Shown in pieces: positions 1-5,930 of a DNA stretch of 12,144 nucleotides. Every line of letters begins with the position of its first letter. Position 1 is the stretch's first letter. The position numbers were made by a program, and so were the translations under genes. The stretch is taken from contig URGA01000058.1 in NCBI GenBank assembly GCA_900547275.1, positions 1 through 12,144 of the forward strand. Reading direction: 5' to 3'. The notes under the pieces were generated by a model that saw nothing but the letters and a program-made list of their open reading frames with translations, had not been told where the DNA came from and ran no database searches. The DNA comes from an uncultured Oscillospiraceae bacterium (lineage in GTDB: Bacteria > Bacillota > Clostridia > Oscillospirales > Acutalibacteraceae).

Positions 1-740
1 TCGGGGTAGTATTCCATAACCCGCTTCATCCACACGTCAATGGGGAACGCTTCAAGAAAACCAAAGCCGAAAAGCAGTGCGCAGTCGGCAACTTTTCTGC
101 CAACGCCTTTTATTTTCATCAGTTCTTCTCTCGCTTCTTCAAGGCTCATCCCTTTTATAGCCTCAAGGTCTATTCTGCCTTCGGCAACGCCTTTTGAAAG
201 CTGTTCAAGGTAAGAGGCTCGGTAGCCTGCCCCGAGAGAAGCAAAATCGCTTTCGGATAGTTCTGCCAGTTTTTCGGCGCTGGGAAACGCCCAGCCGTAG
301 TCGCCGATTTTTTCTCCGTATTCTTTGCTGAGAGCTTGGGTTATCTTTTTAATTCGCTTAATGTTGTTGTTTTGGCTGATGACGAAGGTGCAAAGAGCCT
401 CCCAGCTGTCCTGGCGGAGTATTCTTATTCCGTAGTAGTCGTCAACCGTCTTTGAAAGCAAACTGTCGCTTTTGAGCCTGTCACAGATTGAAACGTAGTC
501 CCTGTCAAGGTCAAAGTACTGCTTCCAGAAATTTTCATAGTCGTCTTTTGTTGCACCGGTAAGCAGAAATCCCTCAGGGGTGTTTTTAATATTAAGATAT
601 TTTCCGCCGGCAATTCCGCTCCAGGAGCCGTCCTCCTCCTTGTCCCAGCAGAAAGCCTGTCCGCAGTCAAGGGTCAGGTCAAGGTCAAGGCACTGAACGC
701 CGCTGAGCAATATGTTATTTTCACCAAATTTTGCATTCAT
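1..740 (-). CDS. ogg: 8-oxoguanine DNA glycosylase (OGG1 family), C-terminus cut by window edge
   Basis: Base-excision repair enzyme expected to remove 8-oxoguanine from DNA and nick the abasic site through a Schiff base. 246 codons are visible. An N-terminal OGG domain carries a GQAFCW motif (residues 27-32; OGG1 has GQSFRW). It is followed by the helical core with LRQDSWEALCTFVISQNNN (108-126) and GAGYRASYL (170-178), and by the helix-hairpin-helix KGVGRKVADC (211-220). By alignment with OGG1, K216 is the nucleophilic lysine and D235 (in PIDVWM) the catalytic aspartate. The last helices lie beyond the window. The start is ATG 740-738, with AGAGGAG at 757-763 as ribosome site, a long 16-nt spacing. 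The gene is monocistronic as far as visible and divergent from the sleB unit. Family assignment is firm; substrate range (oxoG versus alkylated bases) is inferred from the OGG1-like motifs. Confidence 0.93.
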   Translation of the reverse strand, partial: MNAKFGENNILLSGVQCLDLDLTLDCGQAFCWDKEEDGSWSGIAGGKYLNIKNTPEGFLLTGATKDDYENFWKQYFDLDRDYVSICDRLKSDSLLSKTVDDYYGIRILRQDSWEALCTFVISQNNNIKRIKKITQALSKEYGEKIGDYGWAFPSAEKLAELSESDFASLGAGYRASYLEQLSKGVAEGRIDLEAIKGMSLEEAREELMKIKGVGRKVADCALLFGFGFLEAFPIDVWMKRVMEYYP

Positions 741-776
741 TTTTTGTGTACTTTTTCTCCTCTGATATTACAAAGG

Positions 777-805
777 ATTATAACACGCTTTTGTCAATAA
801 CTAAA
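777..805 (-). promoter_or_regulatory. Sigma-A type promoter for ogg
   Basis: On the minus strand there is a perfect TATAAT -10 (777-782) preceded by TGT, an extended -10 motif. A 17-bp spacer leads to a weak -35 TTTAGT (800-805). Transcription would begin near 770, giving a leader of about 30 nt that contains the AGAGGAG ribosome site. A TTGACA hexamer at 792-797 is only 9 bp from the -10 and is unlikely to serve as its -35. Confidence 0.55.
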
Positions 806-904
806 GTCAAAAATAGCAAAATTCACAAATTTTTTGCCATTTTTGTAATTTCTGAAAAATGTTAAAAACTATGTGTAAAGGTATGAAAATTGTTAGTAAA
901 ATCA

Positions 905-922
905 GTTTTCAACAGTGAAAAC
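905..922. repeat. Perfect 7-bp inverted repeat
   Basis: GTTTTCA (905-911) and TGAAAAC (916-922) are exact reverse complements around ACAG. No U-tract follows, so it looks more like a dimeric operator than a terminator. It overlaps the first DnaA-box-like 9-mer, so the two readings compete. Confidence 0.35.
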
Positions 923-1057
923 GCTTGTTTTATGCCAAATTTTCAGAATTTTTTAACATTTTCCACAGAGTTTTCCACAGTTGAAGCCGTTAAAGGTCAA
1001 TATACTTTCGGTAGTATAAGAACCTTGTCAAGGAAAATTTTTTGCTCATTTTCAACA
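906..1057 (+). repeat. Cluster of four DnaA-box-like 9-mers
   Basis: TTTTCCACA occurs at 959-967 and 971-979, two copies with a 12-bp period. The one-mismatch variant TTTTCAACA occurs at 906-914 and 1049-1057. All four point the same way. The Firmicute DnaA box consensus is TTATCCACA, and TTTTCCACA differs at one position. The surroundings are very AT-rich. This could be a DnaA-binding or titration site; function is inferred from the words alone. Confidence 0.35.
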
Positions 1058-1077
1058 AAAAAAGACCTTGGCAATTT

Positions 1078-1108
1078 TGAATAATATTCCCTTCTTTATC
1101 CTACACTA
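1078..1108 (+). promoter_or_regulatory. Putative sigma-G (forespore) promoter
   Basis: TGAATA (1078-1083) matches the Bacillus sigma-G -35 consensus TGHATR exactly. After 18 bp comes TACACTA (1102-1108), which matches the -10 consensus CATWHTA at five of seven positions. Transcription would start near 1115, just ahead of the ribosome site GGAAAGGAAA (1121-1130) of the small membrane protein. SleB genes in Bacillus are forespore-expressed under sigma-G, so the placement makes sense. I found no good sigma-A promoter here. Two mismatches in the -10 keep confidence moderate. Confidence 0.45.
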
Positions 1109-1140
1109 AAAGTATAAAACGGAAAGGAAAAATCAGCAGC

Positions 1141-1407
1141 ATGATTAAAGGCGTAAGCAAGCAGGTTCTGGAAGTTACAAATCCGGAAAATCCTTATTTT
1201 GAAAAGATTGTTTTTTTCGTAAAGCCCCAGTACGGCGACAAGGATCCCGGCGAGCTTGAGCGTGAGGCGAGAAAGCTGGCTGAGAAAGCGAAGAAGCCGC
1301 CCAAGGTCAAGCACACAAAAAAAGAAATTCTGAGGGCGGTTGTGCGCGCCGGAATGTGCTTGTGCGCAGGGGTGGCGCTGACTTTTCTGATAAATATGCT
1401 GATATAA
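1141..1407 (+). CDS. Small tail-anchored membrane protein upstream of sleB, function unknown
   Basis: An 88-residue protein I cannot assign to a named family. Residues 1-35 look like a compact folded segment (KIVFFVKPQ strand at 22-30). Residues 36-65 are highly charged and Lys/Glu-rich, likely helical (ELEREARKLAEKAKK). Residues 68-87 form one hydrophobic segment, so the protein is probably anchored by its C-terminus with the bulk on the cytoplasmic side; a pair of Cys lies at 73 and 75. The start ATG 1141 has GGAAAGGAAA at 1121-1130. The gene ends 19 bp before the sleB-like ATG, so the two are almost certainly co-transcribed, perhaps from the sigma-G-like promoter. A role in spore formation or germination follows only from that context. 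Confidence 0.85.
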   Translation: MIKGVSKQVLEVTNPENPYFEKIVFFVKPQYGDKDPGELEREARKLAEKAKKPPKVKHTKKEILRAVVRAGMCLCAGVALTFLINMLI

Positions 1408-1426
1408 AGCAATTGAGGTGTTAAAA

Positions 1427-2134
1427 ATGACAGTGTATAAAGCATTTCGTAATTTTACAATCGGCGTCGTAGTGCTGGCTCTTGCGCTTTGCGCCGGCGG
1501 CGTCGGCTTAGGCGTCTGGTATTTTAATCAGCGTGAAGAGAGCAGTTACACTCTCTCAAAACTCGGCTCAACAGGCGATGAGGTAAAAAAGGTTCAAAAC
1601 AAACTTAAGGAACTTGGCTATTACAAAGGCTCCGTAGACGGCATTTACGGCAGTAATACCCAGGCGGCGGTCAAGGCGTTTCAGCGCAACTGCGGAATTA
1701 CGGCGGACGGCGTTGCAGGACCTAAGACTTTGCTCTATCTCGGTCTGGGCTCATCTTCATCATCCGGAAGCAACGTTTATTCAGACAGCGAAATTGAACT
1801 TCTGGCAAAGGTTATCAGCGCGGAAGCCCGCGGCGAAAGTTATGAGGGTCAGGTGGCTGTGGGCGCCGTTATTTTAAACAGAGTAGTCCATCCGTCTTTC
1901 CCAAATACTCTAAGCGGCGTTATTTACCAGAAAGGCGCATTCAGCTGTGTAAACGATTCAAACTGGTATGCTCCCGTGGCTGACAGCGCAAAAAGAGCCG
2001 CCATTGACGCAATGAACGGCTGGGATCCATCCGGTGGCGCAGTCTACTATTTCAACCCGAAAAAAACAAACGACGCGTTTATGCATTCCCGTCCCGTTAT
2101 AAAAGTTATCGGCAACCACACGTTTTGCAGTTAA
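1427..2134 (+). CDS. sleB: Spore cortex-lytic enzyme, SleB-like (PG-binding + Hydrolase_2)
   Basis: Cell wall hydrolase of the SleB family, a lytic transglycosylase that degrades spore cortex (muramic-delta-lactam peptidoglycan) at germination. 235 residues from ATG 1427. This start is chosen over the in-frame GTG at 1418 because TTGAGGTG (1413-1420) is its ribosome site and contains that GTG. Residues 11-33 form a hydrophobic export or membrane-anchor segment without a clear signal-peptidase site. Residues 45-106 are a PG_binding_1 domain (VKKVQNKLKELGYY, VDGIYGSNTQAAVKAFQ). A Ser-rich linker (109-116) follows. Residues 124-234 are the Hydrolase_2 domain with SAEARGE (E133 as likely catalytic Glu) and GQVAVGAVILNRV, ending in a short GNHTFCS tail. 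Domain order and length fit SleB. The usual partner ypeB is not downstream: a terminator follows directly. A vegetative cell-wall hydrolase of the same family (CwlJ/SleB-like) is the alternative. Confidence 0.88.
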   Translation: MTVYKAFRNFTIGVVVLALALCAGGVGLGVWYFNQREESSYTLSKLGSTGDEVKKVQNKLKELGYYKGSVDGIYGSNTQAAVKAFQRNCGITADGVAGPKTLLYLGLGSSSSSGSNVYSDSEIELLAKVISAEARGESYEGQVAVGAVILNRVVHPSFPNTLSGVIYQKGAFSCVNDSNWYAPVADSAKRAAIDAMNGWDPSGGAVYYFNPKKTNDAFMHSRPVIKVIGNHTFCS

Positions 2135-2148
2135 TAAAAAGAAAAGAA

Positions 2149-2177
2149 AAAAGGCTGAGGTTTTTCCTCAGCCTTTT
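2149..2177. terminator. Bidirectional Rho-independent terminator
   Basis: Perfect 12-bp stem AAAAGGCTGAGG / CCTCAGCCTTTT around a TTTTT loop. It has a T-rich tail on the plus strand and a T-run on the minus strand (from the A-rich left flank). It sits between the convergent sleB-like and HAD genes and can end both units. Confidence 0.93.
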
Positions 2178-2217
2178 GTTATTGATTTTCAGACCGTTCA
2201 ACAGAACAAACTGTCTT

Positions 2218-2883
2218 TTACTTGATTGCCGCCATATTATCAGCAAATTCATAAAGTCCGTGTTCGGGCCGCTGAACGTAAAACGCCTGCATTCCGGCAA
2301 AACCCGCGGCAACAATGTCTGTTTCGTAATTGTCGCCCACATAAACGCAGTTTTCCATATCGGCGTCCGCAAGAGCGGCGGCGTGCTCGAAAATGGCTCT
2401 GCCCGGTTTAGCAAGGCCGTCAGAGGAAGTAACTATAACGCTGAAGTAGGAGAAAATTCCCGTTTTCTTCAGTTTCAGTTCCTGCTGGGCGCGAACTCCG
2501 TTTGAAATGATGCCGAGTTTGTAACCTGCCGCTTTAAGTTTTTTCAAAGCGGGCAGAACGTCGTCAAAAAGGCACCAGCATTCGCGGTAGTAGTCCTCGT
2601 ATTCGAGAAAGCATTTCCAGGCTTCGTCGTCCGTCAGCGTGTGGCCGCTCAGGGCGTAAACATTTTTGAATCTGGCGCGGCGCTGGCCGTCAAAGTCATA
2701 TTTTCCCTCGAGGTAAGCGTCAAAACACGCCTGCTCAATATCAAACCACTTTTTGTACAGCTCGTCAAAGGAAAGAGAAAAATCCTCTGTGTGAATTTCG
2801 TAAAATTTCCTAACGGCTTTTTTCTGGGCGGCCTGAAAGTCAAGCAGTGTGTCGTCAATGTCAAAAAATATCCATTCGCTCAT
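2218..2883 (-). CDS. HAD-superfamily hydrolase (YjjG-like nucleotidase/phosphatase)
   Basis: Cytosolic Mg-dependent phosphatase of the haloacid dehalogenase superfamily; the overall pattern is closest to YjjG/YfnB-type pyrimidine 5'-nucleotidases, but the substrate cannot be read from sequence. 221 residues from ATG 2883; GGAG at 2890-2893 lies 6 nt upstream, which favours this ATG over an in-frame GTG at 2895. All four HAD motifs are present: DIDDT with nucleophile D8 and acid/base D10, IISNG with S127, K159 in GLAKPG, and GDNYETD with D184 and D189. Residues 15-95 form the helical C1 cap. Last gene of the prfA operon, separated from the aminopeptidase gene by 43 bp containing a GC-rich hairpin. 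Confidence 0.92.
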   Translation of the reverse strand: MSEWIFFDIDDTLLDFQAAQKKAVRKFYEIHTEDFSLSFDELYKKWFDIEQACFDAYLEGKYDFDGQRRARFKNVYALSGHTLTDDEAWKCFLEYEDYYRECWCLFDDVLPALKKLKAAGYKLGIISNGVRAQQELKLKKTGIFSYFSVIVTSSDGLAKPGRAIFEHAAALADADMENCVYVGDNYETDIVAAGFAGMQAFYVQRPEHGLYEFADNMAAIK

Positions 2884-2894
2884 ATTCTTCTCCA

Positions 2895-2914
2895 CTGCGG
2901 GCAGTTGCCCGCGG
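2895..2914. repeat. GC-rich hairpin between the aminopeptidase and HAD genes
   Basis: GCGGGCA (2897-2903) and TGCCCGC (2906-2912) are exact reverse complements, extendable by a C-G pair outside a mismatch or wobble. In the direction of the operon (minus) no U-run follows, so it should not terminate. It ends close to the HAD ribosome site at 2890-2893 and could tune translation or stabilise the RNA. On the plus strand a T-rich stretch follows, but no plus-strand gene needs it. Confidence 0.5.
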
Positions 2915-2926
2915 CTTTTATTTTAT

Positions 2927-4333
2927 TTATTTGGTATAGAAAGTAAGAAATGCCTTGTACGCCATATAGACGTCAATTTTGCTTACGATTTCATACGGAG
3001 CGTGCATTGAGAGAACGGGAACGCCCACGTCGATAACGTCAACGTCAAGATTTGCGATATACATTGCGACTGTTCCGCCGCCTCCGCCGTCAACTTTGCC
3101 CAGTTCGCCGCTTTGCCAGAGAACGCCGTTGTTTTCAAGCAGAGCCTTTACGAAACTTACATATTCGGCGCTGGCGTCTGACGTGCCGCTCTTTCCGCGG
3201 GAGCCGGTGAATTTTGTAACAACAACGCCTTCGTTGATGAATGAAGCGTTGTTTTTCTCAAAGGCTGAAGACCAGGTGGGGTCAAACGCCGCGTTAACGT
3301 CTGCGGAAAGGCACTTAGAGTTGCGAAGAACGTCTCTGCCCTCGTAGCCTTCCATGCGTGCCAGGTCCTCAATAAAGTATTTGAGATAACTTGAGTTAAG
3401 ACCTGTGTTGCCGTCTGAGCCTGTTTCTTCTTTATCGGTCAAAACGGTGATGCAGGTGTATTCCGGCGGCTCAACAATGTCAAGTATCGCCTGAAGAGCC
3501 GGGTAAGCGCAAACCCTGTCGTCGTGGCCGTAGCCGCCGATAAGCGAACGGTCAAAGCCGATGTCGTCAACGGTGAACGCCGGCACGAGTTCCAGTTCTG
3601 CTGAAAGGAAGTCGCGCTCAACAATTCCGTATTTTTCATAAAGCAGATTGAGAATGTTCAGCTTTATCTTTTCGCTTGCTTCATCGTCCTTAAAGGGTCT
3701 TGAGCCGATAACGATGTTCATCTCTTCGCCCTTGATAAGCTGGTTTATCTTGCGCTGATACTGCTCTTCGGCAAGGTGGGGCAGAATGTCCGTAATGCAG
3801 AATTTCGGGTCGCCCTCGTCCTCGCCGAGACGAACGTCAACGTAACTGCCGTCGTTTTTGCAGATTCTGCCGTGAAGTGAAAGCGGAATTGCCGTCCACT
3901 GGTATTTCTTAATTCCGCCGTAGTAATGCGTCTTAAAGAAAGCAAGACCGTTGTCCTCGTAAACGGGGCGCTGTTTAAGGTCAATTCTCGGAGAGTCAAT
4001 GTGGGCGGCGCTGATTCTTACGCCGTCTTTTATGCTTCTTTTGCCCTTTACGCAGAGGATTATTGCCTTGCCTCTGTTCATTTTGTAGACCTTGTCGCCG
4101 GGTTTCAGTTCATCGCCGAATTCGTCAAAGGGTACAAATCCGTTTGTTTCGGCAACTTTTTGAGCCTCTGCCGCAACTTCGCGCTCTGTTTTACAGCGGT
4201 ACAAAAAGTCCTTGTATCCTTCGCAGAACTCGTCGCAGATTTCCAGTTCGGCGTCGGTCATAAAATCAACGCCGTTTTTCTTTTCGTCAAACAGCAGGTC
4301 TTTGAGCTGTTGACCTTTTGATTTTTCGCTCAT
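2927..4333 (-). CDS. apeA: M18 family aminopeptidase (type 1)
   Basis: Cytosolic zinc aminopeptidase of family M18 (aspartyl aminopeptidase / aminopeptidase I relatives), releasing N-terminal residues from peptides. 468 residues, the normal size of the bacterial type-1 group. Expected metal and catalytic residues are present: H111 in AAHIDSPR, the Asp pair 271-272 in GGYGHDDRV, E302-E303 in DKEETGSDG, D345 in SADVNAAFDP and H444 in SMHAPYE. KTHYYGGIKKYQW (134-146) is typical of this group. The start ATG 4333 overlaps the upstream stop TGA by 4 bp (ATGA) and has GGAGG at 4341-4345 with 7-nt spacing, so translation is coupled to the Sua5-CoaE gene. The family call is firm; the symbol is from the type-1 group and substrate preference is unknown. 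Confidence 0.95.
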   Translation of the reverse strand: MSEKSKGQQLKDLLFDEKKNGVDFMTDAELEICDEFCEGYKDFLYRCKTEREVAAEAQKVAETNGFVPFDEFGDELKPGDKVYKMNRGKAIILCVKGKRSIKDGVRISAAHIDSPRIDLKQRPVYEDNGLAFFKTHYYGGIKKYQWTAIPLSLHGRICKNDGSYVDVRLGEDEGDPKFCITDILPHLAEEQYQRKINQLIKGEEMNIVIGSRPFKDDEASEKIKLNILNLLYEKYGIVERDFLSAELELVPAFTVDDIGFDRSLIGGYGHDDRVCAYPALQAILDIVEPPEYTCITVLTDKEETGSDGNTGLNSSYLKYFIEDLARMEGYEGRDVLRNSKCLSADVNAAFDPTWSSAFEKNNASFINEGVVVTKFTGSRGKSGTSDASAEYVSFVKALLENNGVLWQSGELGKVDGGGGGTVAMYIANLDVDVIDVGVPVLSMHAPYEIVSKIDVYMAYKAFLTFYTK

Positions 4334-5898
4334 ATTATAGCCTCCAGTATTCTGTCTATTTGGGATTTTATATTTCTTCCGTCGTTAATGACGGTAAAAT
4401 CGCTGTGTTCTATATAATAGTCTTCCCCCAGCTGGGCGTTCATACGCAGTTTTGCCGCATCTTCGCTGATTTTATCCCGCTGAGTTATGCGCTTTTGCCT
4501 TATCTCTTCGGGAGCGGTCACGGCGATTATCTTTGTGCAGAGTTTGTCGCCGCCGCTTTCAAAAAGCTGGGGAGCGTCAAGCACTGCGGGAAACGCCGCC
4601 TTTTTACTGCATTCAAGAAGTATTGCAGGGTGCATTATTTCGTTGAGCCGTTTTTTCTTTTCTTCGTTGGCAAAGGCGCGCTTTGCAAGCAGTTTCCTGT
4701 TTAGTTCGCCATTTTCGATTATGTCGCTTCCGAATTCTTTTGACAGAACATCCAGAAGAGGCGAGCCTTTTTCAGTAAGTTTGTGGGCGCTTTCATCGCA
4801 GTTGATAATATTATAGCCCAACTGCGCCAGATATTTTCCCACGTAGCCCTTGCCTGCTCCCGTCTGACCTGTCAGTCCGATAAGAAACGGCTTTCGCAAA
4901 TCAAGCACGGTAAATGCGGCGGCTCGAATAAGACGGTTGTAAACAGCCATTCCAACGCCGTCTTTATGGGGCATACGGGCGTAGACCGTTTTTGCTCCCA
5001 GTTCGTCCAGTTTTCGCAAAGCGTCAAAAAGTTCCTTTGCTTGGCTAAGATCGTCGTTTTCACTGCCGTATGTAACTTTTGGCACGTTAACGCAGTCCCC
5101 CTCAAAGCAGAGAGCGAATGCTTCGGGTCGGCTGTTAACGAATTTTTCGTAAATTTCTTTTTCCGCGTCAACGAGAATAACTCTCGCTTTCGGCGCGTAG
5201 TGCTTGTACTTCATTCCGGGGAAAGCCGCTTTTTCGCCGTCTTCCATTTTTTCAAGCACCGCCTTGGCAAGTTCCACCGGGCCGATAACTTCTTCAAGCA
5301 TCTCTTTTGTAACGGCGCCGGGGCGCAGAAGAGTGGGCTTTTCCGTTGCCACGGTAATAACTGTTGATTCAACTCCGAATTCGCAGTCGCCGCCGTCAAC
5401 AATGGCTTCAATCTTGCCCATCATGTCGTCAATAACGTATTTTGCTCTTGTAGGGCTTGGCAGTCCGCTGGTGTTTGCGCTCGGCGCGGCAATGGGAACG
5501 CCCGAAGCCGCAATTACTTTGTTTGCAACGGGGTTTACCGGCATCCTTATCGCCACGGTGTCAAGTCCTCCGCTGACAACGGAGCCTATACGGTCGCTTT
5601 TTTTCATTATAACTGTAAGCGGACCAGGGAAGAACGCGTCAATAAGCGCCTGCGCCTTTTTCGGAATTTCGGCAACAAGGGGCGCAATGTCTTCCTTGCG
5701 GGCAACGTGGACAATAAGGGGATTGTCGCTTGGTCTGCCCTTTGCGGCGTAAATATTTTTTACCGCCTCTTCGTTAAGCGCATTTGCCCCAAGACCGTAT
5801 ACCGTCTCGGTGGGAAACGCAACAAGTCCGCCGCGGCTGAGAATTTCTCCCGCCCGCATTATATCCTGTTCACTTGTTGAAAGTATTTCGGTTTTCAT
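4330..5898 (-). CDS. Fused threonylcarbamoyl-AMP synthase (Sua5/TsaC) and dephospho-CoA kinase (CoaE)
   Basis: One 522-codon frame joins two enzymes. Residues 10-205 are a YrdC/Sua5 domain making threonylcarbamoyl-AMP from Thr, bicarbonate and ATP for the t6A37 modification of ANN-decoding tRNAs: FPTETVYGLGANA (28-40), KGRPSDNP with K53, R55, S57 and N59, and SANTSG (140-145). Residues 228-330 are the Sua5 C-terminal domain, starting with GMKYKHYAP and ending GVGMAVYNRLIRAA as in YwlC. Residues 338-522 are CoaE, which phosphorylates dephospho-CoA in the last step of CoA synthesis: IGLTGQTGAGKG (339-351), NCDESAH (366-372), LNRKLLAKRAF, HPAI, LDAPQLFESG and a QRDKISEDAAKLRMNAQ lid. The P-loop ends GKG instead of GK(S/T). 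No ribosome site or plausible start lies at the junction, so a single bifunctional chain is likely. The start ATG 5898 has only a weak AGAG site and lies 32 bp after prfA, suggesting coupling. Confidence 0.93.
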   Translation of the reverse strand: MKTEILSTSEQDIMRAGEILSRGGLVAFPTETVYGLGANALNEEAVKNIYAAKGRPSDNPLIVHVARKEDIAPLVAEIPKKAQALIDAFFPGPLTVIMKKSDRIGSVVSGGLDTVAIRMPVNPVANKVIAASGVPIAAPSANTSGLPSPTRAKYVIDDMMGKIEAIVDGGDCEFGVESTVITVATEKPTLLRPGAVTKEMLEEVIGPVELAKAVLEKMEDGEKAAFPGMKYKHYAPKARVILVDAEKEIYEKFVNSRPEAFALCFEGDCVNVPKVTYGSENDDLSQAKELFDALRKLDELGAKTVYARMPHKDGVGMAVYNRLIRAAAFTVLDLRKPFLIGLTGQTGAGKGYVGKYLAQLGYNIINCDESAHKLTEKGSPLLDVLSKEFGSDIIENGELNRKLLAKRAFANEEKKKRLNEIMHPAILLECSKKAAFPAVLDAPQLFESGGDKLCTKIIAVTAPEEIRQKRITQRDKISEDAAKLRMNAQLGEDYYIEHSDFTVINDGRNIKSQIDRILEAII

Positions 5899-5930
5899 TT
5901 TATATCTCTGTTTCGTATTGTTTTCGCCGC

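Larger units (their letters stand above)
741..1140. other. 400-bp AT-rich intergenic region between ogg and the sleB unit
   Basis: Divergent spacer without a convincing gene. It holds the ogg promoter at its left end and a sigma-G-like promoter at its right end. Between them are an AT-rich imperfect inverted repeat (809-844), a perfect inverted repeat GTTTTCA-4-TGAAAAC (905-922), an inverted repeat TATACT-6-AGTATA (1001-1018), a short palindrome CCTTG-T-CAAGG (1023-1033), and four TTTTC(A/C)ACA 9-mers, all in the same direction. A 64-codon open frame at 890-1084 lacks a ribosome site and coding character. Confidence 0.6.

Noticed and set aside
792..797. Perfect TTGACA on the minus strand as -35 for ogg
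   Set aside because: Only 9 bp from the TATAAT; no good -10 at 16-18 bp. The extended -10 explains the promoter better.
890..1084. 64-codon plus-strand open frame in the ogg-sleB spacer
   Set aside because: No ribosome site, Phe/Ser-rich translation of AT-rich non-coding DNA, and it spans the palindromes and DnaA-box-like repeats.
1418..1426. GTG start for the sleB-like gene
   Set aside because: The GTG is inside the ribosome site TTGAGGTG; ATG 1427 has proper spacing.
2125..2505. 126-codon plus-strand frame overlapping sleB's end and the HAD gene
   Set aside because: It runs across the terminator hairpin and antisense to the HAD gene, with no coding features.
2884..2895. GTG start adding four residues to the HAD protein
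   Set aside because: The codons overlap the GGAG ribosome site of the ATG at 2883.
4783..5752. Long plus-strand frames (194 and 182 codons) antisense to the Sua5-CoaE gene
   Set aside because: Shadows of the coding strand; the minus-strand frame has full domain motifs for two enzymes.
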